A DNA stretch of 63,834 nt from NCBI GenBank assembly GCA_017509605.1, contig JAFWPH010000057.1, positions 1 through 63,834 on the forward strand. Direction: 5' to 3'. The stretch comes from Bacteroidaceae bacterium (GTDB lineage Bacteria; Bacteroidota; Bacteroidia; Bacteroidales; Bacteroidaceae). Of this stretch, positions 1 through 7,365 are shown piece by piece (the first letter of the stretch is position 1; each line of letters starts with the position of its first letter). The position numbers were made by a program, and so were the translations under genes. The notes under the pieces are model-generated. The model made no database searches and was not told the origin of the DNA. It saw nothing but the letters and a program-made list of their open reading frames with translations.

Positions 1-1
1 C

Positions 2-112
2 CTGGAAATCGCAGAGATAATCTCTGCTGATGCCAGCGAACTGCTCTCCGCAGTCATCGATGAGAATCCTAAGTTCCATAAACTATATCAAATGTATAAA
101 TTAATCGCTTGA
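2..112 (+). CDS. C-terminal end of a protein cut by the window edge, possibly an HTH regulator
   Basis: An open frame enters from the left edge and stops with TGA at 110-112, giving 36 residues that begin LEIAEIISADASELLSAV. The pattern of a short amphipathic helix followed by 'ADASELL' resembles the last helices of XRE-type helix-turn-helix repressors of Bacteroidetes, where a phrase like 'IAeaLdvdvseLf' follows the recognition helix. The start and DNA-binding part lie outside the window, so the assignment is tentative. Confidence 0.4.
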   Translation: MEIAEIISADASELLSAVIDENPKFHKLYQMYKLIA

Positions 113-235
113 TGAATGAATATTCACTTGCGAAAGTTCAGATTTTAACATTTACTATGAAACATTTGACACCACCACTTTCCCCCTTCGTTTCTCTTTT
201 TTTACCCTAAAATTTCATTTTCCTTTTCCTATAAT

Positions 236-266
236 TTTGCCTGCATCCTCATTATTCATAACTTTG
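236..266 (+). promoter_or_regulatory. Bacteroidetes-type promoter
   Basis: TTTG at 236-239, 19 bp, then TAACTTTG at 259-266 matches the Bacteroidetes primary-sigma consensus (TTTG, 19-20 bp, TAnnTTTG). It lies about 60 bp upstream of the ATG at 328. The 215 bp between the partial gene and this gene contain no other feature that I recognise. Confidence 0.7.
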
Positions 267-327
267 CAACAGAGGTATAACGGAGATTTAATGGGATTAC
301 TTAAAAATCAACCTAAACGAAGAAACA

Positions 328-912
328 ATGAAAGCGATATTCACTACACTGGTATGCTTGTTCACAATGGCCATGGCACAGGCGCAGAACAAGGAGCAAC
401 AACTGCAAAGCATCAAGGAAGCATACGACTTAGCTCAAGAGCGTATGGACAATGACGGAAAGGAAGGACACCAACGCAAGTGTCTCGACCTCGTGCTGCG
501 CGACGAAGGCGGGTATGCAGGACAGAAAATCAAGGACGTGGCGCATATCTACTACTACGAGGACCACACCTCTGCCGAGGATGGTGCGCTGCAGGTAAAC
601 AACAAACCCTACTTCGTCTTACACGAGCGTGTGTACGAAGGTTACAGCCTCTATGAGGAGTATCTCTTCAAAATGAACGACACAGATGAGTTGTGCGATG
701 ATCCTCTCATCTATGCCTACAGACATGAACGGCGTGACGAAAACAACTACGAGAGCGAGAAGCAATACTATTGGGCCAACGAAAAACTCATCCACTCCAA
801 ACTGAGCATCCCCGGCGAAATCGTGGAGGACGAAGACATGATGAAAGCCGGAAAACGCTACTACGACATCTTCATCAATGCCTTCTTCGACCTCAGCACC
901 AGGTTTTATTAA
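328..912 (+). CDS. Small secreted protein of unknown function
   Basis: This 194-residue protein has a clear Sec signal peptide (MKAIFTTLVCLFTMAMAQAQ, cleavage probably after AQA), so it is exported to the periplasm or surface. The mature part is charged, rich in Glu, Asp, Lys and Tyr, and contains no motif I know; 'HERVYEGYSLYEEYLF' suggests a beta-sheet domain. The ATG at 328 is preferred over the ORF opening at 237 in another frame because it gives the signal peptide and follows a consensus promoter at 236-266. It stands alone, convergent with the DUF2207 gene on the other strand 46 bp away. I do not recognise the family. Confidence 0.75.
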   Translation: MKAIFTTLVCLFTMAMAQAQNKEQQLQSIKEAYDLAQERMDNDGKEGHQRKCLDLVLRDEGGYAGQKIKDVAHIYYYEDHTSAEDGALQVNNKPYFVLHERVYEGYSLYEEYLFKMNDTDELCDDPLIYAYRHERRDENNYESEKQYYWANEKLIHSKLSIPGEIVEDEDMMKAGKRYYDIFINAFFDLSTRFY

Positions 913-958
913 CCATTGTTTTTTCTATTAGGTTTTAGGCGTAGCCAATGGTCAATGT

Positions 959-2680
959 TTACCTGCTGCCGCCGCCGTAACCACCACCACTGAAGCCACC
1001 GCCTCCGCCGAACGACGAACTGCCACCGTCGCCAAACCAACGGCTGCCACTGCTTCCTTCTTTCGACGCCGATTCCGACAAGGCATGTAAAACAGCAGAA
1101 CTGGTCATCGTGTTGTTGTAAGTGATGGTGCGCATGAAAGTGTCCATATCGGAGCCTATGCTCTTTGAGAATTGGGCCATTTCAGTCGGATAAAGCTTTG
1201 AGAGTTGCTCGCTCACCTTGTCGGCTATGCCGAACATCTGGGCATAAATAAGATACTCTTTCCACAAAACCGTCTCCATCACCCCGCGCTCCTCGATTTT
1301 TGTGAAGTCTTTCAGGAAATTCCTCAACTCTATCACATGACGCATCTCCTCAGCACCTTCTTCCGTGCTGATATGGTCGATTTTTCCCAGATATCCTTTC
1401 GACTCAAGGTATGTCAATCCTTCCTTTTCTGCGTCTGAGGGCCATTTCGTGACCTTGCTGTATTTCTTCTTCGACCAATTCTTGAATTCGTTCTCCTCAA
1501 GAATCAGGTTGTCGCCACAGGCCTCTCGTGCCATGTCGTACAAACTGAGTTCAGCCACACCCATAACCACAGAAGACTGAACAGGCTTGAAAGAAAGATT
1601 GATAATATTGGGTTTCTTCTCATCTGGTTCGGCTTTGATGATGCCGTCGAGTATCCATTTGAGGAACAACGCACCCACAAGATTGTGGGTCAGCGAGTTG
1701 CCCTCGCCAAACAATTCTCCCTTTTTCAACACATAGAAGGAGGCGAAAAGATTGCCGTCTAATGGCACATTGCGCCACCATTCCTTTATCTTGTATGTCT
1801 TGAACAGACGTTTTGAATATCTGTAACCCAAACGATAGGAAATCAGCATGAAAAGAGGGTAGAAGATGACAATTAGAGCACTTATGAAAATCTCAAATAT
1901 CTCGTCCCAAGAAAAGTAAGAGAAAAAGCCGCTGGAACTGTCTCTGCCCCCGTTATCGTAGTCACTTTCCTGAATGGCCTTTTCGTGCATCTTCTCAAAC
2001 TTCATGTCACGGCTCACGCTCGGACTGAATATGCCCTTGTCGAAACGAACCATGATGATGACCTTGCTTTCTCTGGTCATACGCTGGGATGTGGAGGCGA
2101 TAATCTTACCATCCTCCACATGGATGTCGCCATAGAAACCGAACGCCCATACCTTCGTGTTCTCGGGTGTCCATAAGGTGGTGTCGGCATGGTTCTCAAT
2201 CACGACCGATGCTGTGTCGGGAGGGGCCACCAAACCAGGGTTGATGAACATGAAATTGAAGGCATCGTAGTCTTTCAGGCTCTGAACCAGTCCAGTGACA
2301 ATGAAACGGGCTTTCCATTGGTGGCGCTTATAACTGCCCTGGCCCCAGCACAACTCAACGGACTTGCGTGACTTGCGGACAATACCGCAACGATACAACT
2401 TCTCACCCAAAGTACGGTCCACATCCCATTTGTCGCCCTCGCTGATGTATCTCTTGCCGTTTTCATATACAGTCAGACTGTCCACATACATCTTGTCGAG
2501 GTTGTCAATCGGGATGTACCATTCGGTGCCATTCACCACAGTGGCATCCCAGTCTTGGGTGATGATGGCACTGCCGTCCTTGCGCAGTTCCACATTCACA
2601 TTCACACTGTGGATGCGTTGGGCTGAGGCCGAGATGGTCAGGCATAGCAGCAGGGCTTGAAATAATAAGAGTCTTTTCAT
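959..2680 (-). CDS. DUF2207 family membrane protein (paralog 2)
   Basis: A 573-residue protein: signal peptide 1-20 (ends SASA-Q), a DUF2207 extracytoplasmic beta domain of about 220 residues containing 'YDAFNFMFINPGLVAPP', a hydrophobic membrane region near 258-285, a mixed cytoplasmic region, and a Gly/Ser-rich tail ending GGGGGFSGGGYGGGSR. This order (export signal, DUF2207, membrane segment, glycine-rich tail) is characteristic of the YciQ-like DUF2207 family. The molecular role of that family is not known. It lies downstream of, and is clearly paralogous to, the gene at 2845-4554; the two are separated by a 164-bp palindromic repeat. It is probably transcribed with its neighbour. Confidence 0.85.
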   Translation of the reverse strand: MKRLLLFQALLLCLTISASAQRIHSVNVNVELRKDGSAIITQDWDATVVNGTEWYIPIDNLDKMYVDSLTVYENGKRYISEGDKWDVDRTLGEKLYRCGIVRKSRKSVELCWGQGSYKRHQWKARFIVTGLVQSLKDYDAFNFMFINPGLVAPPDTASVVIENHADTTLWTPENTKVWAFGFYGDIHVEDGKIIASTSQRMTRESKVIIMVRFDKGIFSPSVSRDMKFEKMHEKAIQESDYDNGGRDSSSGFFSYFSWDEIFEIFISALIVIFYPLFMLISYRLGYRYSKRLFKTYKIKEWWRNVPLDGNLFASFYVLKKGELFGEGNSLTHNLVGALFLKWILDGIIKAEPDEKKPNIINLSFKPVQSSVVMGVAELSLYDMAREACGDNLILEENEFKNWSKKKYSKVTKWPSDAEKEGLTYLESKGYLGKIDHISTEEGAEEMRHVIELRNFLKDFTKIEERGVMETVLWKEYLIYAQMFGIADKVSEQLSKLYPTEMAQFSKSIGSDMDTFMRTITYNNTMTSSAVLHALSESASKEGSSGSRWFGDGGSSSFGGGGGFSGGGYGGGSR

Positions 2681-2690
2681 ATCCTTCCAT

Positions 2691-2844
2691 TTTAGGCGAA
2701 GCCAACAACCCGATTAAGCGAGAACAGAGGGCAAAATTGCGAGTAAGTGAGTACAAACGAATGCTTGCATTCAGTTTGTCGAACGTGAGCAATTTTGCAC
2801 TATGCCGAGCGTGAGGGTTGAAGACGAAGTCAATGGTCAAAGAA
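2691..2844. repeat. Nested palindromic repeat element between the DUF2207 paralogs
   Basis: The intergenic region is almost entirely a structured repeat. An outer stem CAACCC/GGGTTG flanks the conserved text GATTAAGCGAG and GCCGAGCGTGA. Inside it GCAAAATTGC (2731-2740) pairs perfectly with GCAATTTTGC (2789-2798). Within that, ACAAAC-GAATGC (2753-2764) pairs with GCATTCAGTTTGT (2767-2779), with one bulge. The inner hairpin carries its own degenerate copy of the conserved linkers (GAGTAAGTGAG, GAACGTGAG), so one element appears to sit inside the loop of another. Related copies are at 4621-4842 and 11760-11960. Confidence 0.8.
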
Positions 2845-4554
2845 CTACCTGCTGCCGCCGCCGTAACCACCGCCACTGAAGCCACCGCCACCGCCGTAGG
2901 AAGAACGGCCACCTCCGCCGCTTGACCAACTGCTGCCACCGCTTGATCTCGACAAGGCGTTAAGCACTGCTGAACTGGTCATGCTGCTGTTGTAGGTGAG
3001 GGCACGCATAAAGGTCGTGTGGTCGGTGCCAATAGACTGGGTGAATTGCTCCATCTCAGCAGGGAAGAGTTTGGCCATCTGCTGGCTCACCTTGTCGGCG
3101 ATACCGAAGAGTTGGGCGTAGATGAGGTATTCCTTCCACAGGATAGTCTCCATTGCCGTACGCTCGTCGATCTTGGTGAAGTCCTTCAGGAAATTCTTCA
3201 GTTCTATCACATGACGCATCTCCTCTTTGCCAGTCTCCGTGCCATGACCCTTATTATCCAAGAATCCTTTCGACATGAGGAAACTCTTACCCTCAGCGTA
3301 AGCATTATCAGGCCATTTAGTGACCTTTGTGTATTTCTTCCTCGACCATTTCTTGAACTCGTTTTTCTCAAGTATGAGGTTGTCACCACAGGCCTCACGC
3401 GCCATGCTGTACAACTCCAATTCTTGAACACTCATTTGATTGGTGTTTTCGGGCAGATGTTCGCCGAACACGAGGTTGATTCCTTTCTTGCCCTCAGGAA
3501 CAGCATGGATGATGCCCTCAAGAATCCACTTGAGGAAGAATGCTCCCACGATGTTTTGTGTAGCCTTTGAGCTGGTGTAGGGCGATCCTTTCCTCAATAC
3601 ATAGTAGGCAGCGAAGAGATTGTTTTCGAGCGGCGCGGCGCGGTACCACTCTGTGATTTTGCTCAATCCCAGCAACTTCTTGTCGTAGAGGTAACCAAAC
3701 CAGTAACGGAAGAGTTTATAGATAGGTAAGATGATGGAGAAGAAGATGCAGCAGAAGGCCACACCAAACAATGTCAACAATTCACTCCAAGAAGCCTTCT
3801 GGAAAAACGTCTTCTCTGTGCCGTCCTCGTTGTAGTCGCTGTTCTCAAAGGCCTTTTTCTTCAGTTTCTCGAACGGTTTGTCGCGACTGACTGTTGGTTT
3901 GAACATCCCCTTGTCGAAACGCACCATGATGATGACCTTGCTCTCATCAGTCATGGACTGGGATGTGGTGGCGACAATCTTACCGTCTTCCACATGGATA
4001 TCGCCATAGAAGCCAAAGGCCCAAACCCTCGTGTTCTCTGGGGTCCAGTAGGTGGTATCGGCATGGTTCTCGATGACCACACGTGCTGTTTGTGGCGGAG
4101 CCACCAGCCCGGGGTTGATGAACATGAAGTTGAAGGCATCGTAGTCCTCGTAGCTCTGTACCAAGCCCTGCACACGGAAACGTGCTGTCCACTGGTGACG
4201 TTCGTAGCTGCCCTGTCCCCAGCAGAGTTCCACGTCGTGCCCTTTCTTGCGCACAATGCCGCAACGGCCTTTCTTCTCACTTAGGGTGCGCTCCACTTTC
4301 CATTTGTCGCCCTCGTTGATGTACTGCTTGCCGTTTTCCTCTACGCTAAGGCTGTCAACGTACATTTCGTCGAGGTTCTCAATGGGAATGTACCATTCTG
4401 TGCCACTCACTACGGTGGCGTCCCATACTTGGGTGATGATGGCGCTGCCGTCATGACGCAACGCCGCATTCACATCCACACTGTGGATCTGCTGGGCCAT
4501 AGCGGTGGCGCCCAGTCCCAACAATAAAACTGCTGTCAATATTTGCTTTCTCAT
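2845..4554 (-). CDS. DUF2207 family membrane protein (paralog 1)
   Basis: A 569-residue paralog of the next gene, similar along its whole length, including the N-terminal 'GSAIITQVWDATVVSGTEWY' block, the FMFINPGLVAPP motif, the central membrane segment and the tail GGGGFSGGGYGGGSR. The signal peptide MRKQILTAVLLLGLGATAMA is clear. The DUF2207 domain occupies about 25-240 and the hydrophobic segment is near 255-285. Tandem duplication is the simplest origin. The function is unknown in this family; an envelope role is inferred from topology only. A heptamer tandem repeat begins directly upstream of its start codon. Confidence 0.85.
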   Translation of the reverse strand: MRKQILTAVLLLGLGATAMAQQIHSVDVNAALRHDGSAIITQVWDATVVSGTEWYIPIENLDEMYVDSLSVEENGKQYINEGDKWKVERTLSEKKGRCGIVRKKGHDVELCWGQGSYERHQWTARFRVQGLVQSYEDYDAFNFMFINPGLVAPPQTARVVIENHADTTYWTPENTRVWAFGFYGDIHVEDGKIVATTSQSMTDESKVIIMVRFDKGMFKPTVSRDKPFEKLKKKAFENSDYNEDGTEKTFFQKASWSELLTLFGVAFCCIFFSIILPIYKLFRYWFGYLYDKKLLGLSKITEWYRAAPLENNLFAAYYVLRKGSPYTSSKATQNIVGAFFLKWILEGIIHAVPEGKKGINLVFGEHLPENTNQMSVQELELYSMAREACGDNLILEKNEFKKWSRKKYTKVTKWPDNAYAEGKSFLMSKGFLDNKGHGTETGKEEMRHVIELKNFLKDFTKIDERTAMETILWKEYLIYAQLFGIADKVSQQMAKLFPAEMEQFTQSIGTDHTTFMRALTYNSSMTSSAVLNALSRSSGGSSWSSGGGGRSSYGGGGGFSGGGYGGGSR

Positions 4555-4557
4555 ATC

Positions 4558-4627
4558 TCAATGTTCAACGCTCAACGTTCAATGCTCAATGTTCAATGCT
4601 CAATGTTCAATGGTCAATGCTCAAAAA
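4558..4627. repeat. Heptamer tandem repeat (TCAAYGN)9-10
   Basis: Ten uninterrupted 7-bp units run from 4558, each TCAATGN or TCAACGN, with the last one drifting to TCAAAAA as it enters the palindromic element. The seventh base is free while the first three are invariant. Similar shorter runs occur at 11840-11881 and at 4840-4854. Confidence 0.85.
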
Positions 4628-4842
4628 TGCGATTAAGTGAGGGCAGAGCCGAACTTGTTCGAGCTATGCCGGACATTTGAAGCAGCGAGAGCAATCAAGC
4701 TTGCTTAGATTGCCGAGTCGCGCCAAATGAAGACAAAGTCAACGTGAGCATTTTAGGCGAAGCCAACAACCCGATTAAGTGAGAGCAGAGTCAAGCTTGC
4801 TTGAACTATGCCGAGCGTGAGGGTTGAAGGCGAAGCCAATGT
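4621..4842. repeat. Compound palindromic repeat element
   Basis: Two copies and one inserted relative of the element seen at 2691-2844. Copy 1 starts AAAATGCGATTAAGTGAG with hairpin CGAAC-TT-GTTCG. It is interrupted after CTATGCCG by a related element with its own stems CATTTG/CAAATG, GCAATC/GATTGC and AAGC/GCTT, then resumes GTGAGCATTTTAGGCGAAGCC. Copy 2 has outer stem CAACCC/GGGTTG and hairpin TCAAG/CTTGA. No gene is evident in the interval. Confidence 0.8.
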
Positions 4843-6015
4843 TCAATGCTCAACGTTTTCCCTCTTGCATACTCTCTTTCCTTGCAGATAGCACCACGAT
4901 TTGTCCCAGGCGTCGAAGACCCTTATCTGGCGCTGATTAGGTTCTTCTACGATTTCAAAACTGCCCGCATCAACACCTTGCAAGAGTTTTTCGCAATACC
5001 ACACCGCATCCTTCGTCACCACATAGTCGCGTTCCATCTTCGCTTCCGATGGTATCGCGCCTTCCAGCAAATGACCTTGATAGAAGACGTGAAGACTGTC
5101 GTATGCCCATGAGGATTCACAAGTGAAGGTCGCCATATCGATATCCGGTAGTTCCTCACCATCATACCAAGCCTGGTCATCATCGTAAGCGGAATACCAG
5201 ACGGTAGTAAAAGAGGCGGTGTCTGCACCTTCCAAAGGTTTGCCCTTGGCGATGATGTGGTCCTTGTCTCTCGCCCAGATGGCTTCAATCATCTCGAAGG
5301 TGGATGCGTTGATGTCTGCACATCGGTGGCCTTCATAATAGATGAACTCGCCGTCGCAGCCATAACCATAGCCTATATTTTGATAGGTATCAGGTGATGT
5401 GGTTTCTATGCGATGTGTACCTTCGTAGATGCCGTATTTATCTCTGCCTATGCTGAATTCTTCTGGATCTTCCTTGAAAGTCTTGGGGTCGGCTCCTTCC
5501 ACCACCTGAGTTTTGTAATAAACAAACTGATTGTCGGCAGAGTGGCGATGACCTACGAGGTCGAACGATTTGTAGTCGGCGATCTTGAAACGCTCACTAT
5601 CAGTGTAACCATAGTCTTTGTCCTTGGCTAAAAAAGGAAACTCATAGGAGACGACTTTGAAACTCTTCATGTCCGACACATGCATGGGGGTGGACCTGTA
5701 GTAATAGTCTTTGGCGTCGTGGCTCAGCGGTTCTTTGTCGGCCTTGATGCTGGCAGGGTCGGCACCTTCAATCCATTCTTGCTTGTACCAGACATGCTGG
5801 CTGTCCTTGGCCAACCAATCTTTCACAGTCTCGAAACTGCTGGCGTCGGCATCATAAAGTACATACTTCTGAGGACCGAAACTGAAAGTCCAGTACTCAT
5901 AACTCACTTTGTCGCCGTTCACCTTGTAGCCGCCGTCACCGCAGGAAAGCAACATCAGGCTAACAGCAATCGACAGGAAAGGAATAATAATACGTCTTGT
6001 CATACTCGTCATCAT
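4843..6015 (-). CDS. DKNYY-family lipoprotein
   Basis: A 390-residue protein with a lipoprotein signal (MTRRIIIPFLSIAVSLMLLSC, lipobox LLSC). The mature part is a chain of repeats of the type 'D..YxYYxxxxVEGADPxTFK' and 'AxDxxHVFYxGHLLEGA', the signature of the DKNYY repeat family, whose members are surface or periplasmic proteins of unknown function common in Bacteroidetes and Fusobacteria. It is probably anchored to the outer membrane. The gene starts 22 bp downstream of the lipoprotein gene at 6038-7000 and is likely co-transcribed with it. Oddly, the last residues (NVEH and the stop) are encoded by the TCAAYGN heptamer repeat, so the repeat has probably replaced the original 3' end. Confidence 0.8.
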   Translation of the reverse strand: MMTSMTRRIIIPFLSIAVSLMLLSCGDGGYKVNGDKVSYEYWTFSFGPQKYVLYDADASSFETVKDWLAKDSQHVWYKQEWIEGADPASIKADKEPLSHDAKDYYYRSTPMHVSDMKSFKVVSYEFPFLAKDKDYGYTDSERFKIADYKSFDLVGHRHSADNQFVYYKTQVVEGADPKTFKEDPEEFSIGRDKYGIYEGTHRIETTSPDTYQNIGYGYGCDGEFIYYEGHRCADINASTFEMIEAIWARDKDHIIAKGKPLEGADTASFTTVWYSAYDDDQAWYDGEELPDIDMATFTCESSWAYDSLHVFYQGHLLEGAIPSEAKMERDYVVTKDAVWYCEKLLQGVDAGSFEIVEEPNQRQIRVFDAWDKSWCYLQGKRVCKRENVEH

Positions 6016-6037
6016 TTAAGGGGGGTAATATCAAAGA

Positions 6038-7000
6038 CTAAACGCCTTCGCTCTCTTCAAATGTCAGTTTGGTGCCCTTGCCAACACCGTTGATAGACCC
6101 TTCTTTGATGGTCAGAGTGAACTTGCCGTCATCCACGTTGCCGTCCAGTATGCCATAGCACTCCATGTCGTCGCAACGCATATAGAGGACCATATCACCT
6201 GCAGCAGAGTGATAGCACATGTATCGGCCGAGTTTGCCATTGTAGAACAACTGGCGGTCAGCGAAGAACTTCAGGCTGATTTCGTCGTTGTTGGGGAAGG
6301 CATTATAGAAAGTGCCGTAGTGGGCGTAGTAATAAATAGCGTCGTAAGTGATGTTGGGGGCGCCGTTTTGTTCACGAAGTTCGTTGGTGCGGGGTTCTTG
6401 AGTGGGTAGCCAGCTCATGGAGTTGCCTTCGTTGTCCACAGCGTTGATGATGATGCTGCCAGGATCGTCCATCGGTGTGCGGATGAGCATGGGCTTAGCA
6501 TACTCTGTGCGGTAATAAACCTGGCCGTCGCTTGGGTCTTGCTCGCCAAGGAACATGTCCATGTTGTACTCGTTGATGGCCAGAGAGGTGTTCTCTCCCC
6601 AAGGAACGATCAGCCAGATGTCGCCCGTGCCATTGTCAACTGTGATTTTGTTGATGTTCTCCACGTCGGGGTAGAGGCTGCAGAGCAGTTTCCAGAATGG
6701 ACCTTTTCTCATGCTTTCGACATTCTTGTAGTGACCAAGGTTGGCAATGGTGAAAAACACCACCTCGTCAGTTTCGGCATCGGGAATATAATCGAGAGGT
6801 CCTGGGTCGAGTGGGGTGGGAAGGGACAAGCCTACGACACCATCGTCATAATCATCATCTGAAGACTGCATGACGTTGTTGTCGAACAAAGCCACGACTG
6901 TGGAGTCTGCATCACTTGTTTGCTGTCCTTTTTCCTTGGTGTTGGCGCAGCTCAACGTCAGTAATGCGAGAGCACCCATAAATAAATGTCTTGCTTTCAT
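6038..7000 (-). CDS. Lipoprotein of unknown function
   Basis: A 320-residue protein with lipobox LTLSC at residues 15-19 following MKARHLFMGALALL, so it is a predicted lipoprotein. A low-complexity Asp/Ser linker follows (SSDDDYDDG), then a globular domain with 'ETDEVVFFTIANLGHYKNVE' and a C-terminal half with 'LGRYMCYHSAAGDMVLYMRC'. I recognise no family. It is the first gene of a two-gene unit with the DKNYY lipoprotein. Confidence 0.75.
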   Translation of the reverse strand: MKARHLFMGALALLTLSCANTKEKGQQTSDADSTVVALFDNNVMQSSDDDYDDGVVGLSLPTPLDPGPLDYIPDAETDEVVFFTIANLGHYKNVESMRKGPFWKLLCSLYPDVENINKITVDNGTGDIWLIVPWGENTSLAINEYNMDMFLGEQDPSDGQVYYRTEYAKPMLIRTPMDDPGSIIINAVDNEGNSMSWLPTQEPRTNELREQNGAPNITYDAIYYYAHYGTFYNAFPNNDEISLKFFADRQLFYNGKLGRYMCYHSAAGDMVLYMRCDDMECYGILDGNVDDGKFTLTIKEGSINGVGKGTKLTFEESEGV

Positions 7001-7365
7001 ATTATTAAGATGTTATTATTTGTTATTCTTGTTTTTTACAGACGATGCCATCCATGTCTTTGAAATCATTATCTGCAATCAAGTTGTAAAATTAAACAAA
7101 TTTTCAATAATACAAAAATAGAATCAACGCTTTTAACGATTTTATGGTTTCTTTCAGCAATTGTCAGATGTCAAATGACAATTGTCAATGACAAGGAAGA
7201 AGGAAAGGTAAGCGAAGGAAAATGATGAAAAAAGAGAAATATTTCCACCAAATGTGACTGGATTTGCCGCAAATAGATTAAATTGCATCTTACAAGAAAG
7301 CAGCCATGAGTTACATAGAAGATAAAAAAATTTGAATTTTGCTAAAAACTAAACAACTTAATTAT

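Noticed and set aside
2505..2939. 144-residue minus-strand ORF crossing the gap between the DUF2207 genes
   Set aside because: It is a frame-shifted reading of the Gly-rich tail codons and the palindromic repeat.
4558..4860. CRISPR-like array
   Set aside because: The repeat units are only 7 bp with no spacers; no cas gene is present.
7339..7365. Upstream TTG start of the GH127 fusion gene
   Set aside because: The ATG at 7366 directly yields the signal peptide; the nine extra residues add nothing.
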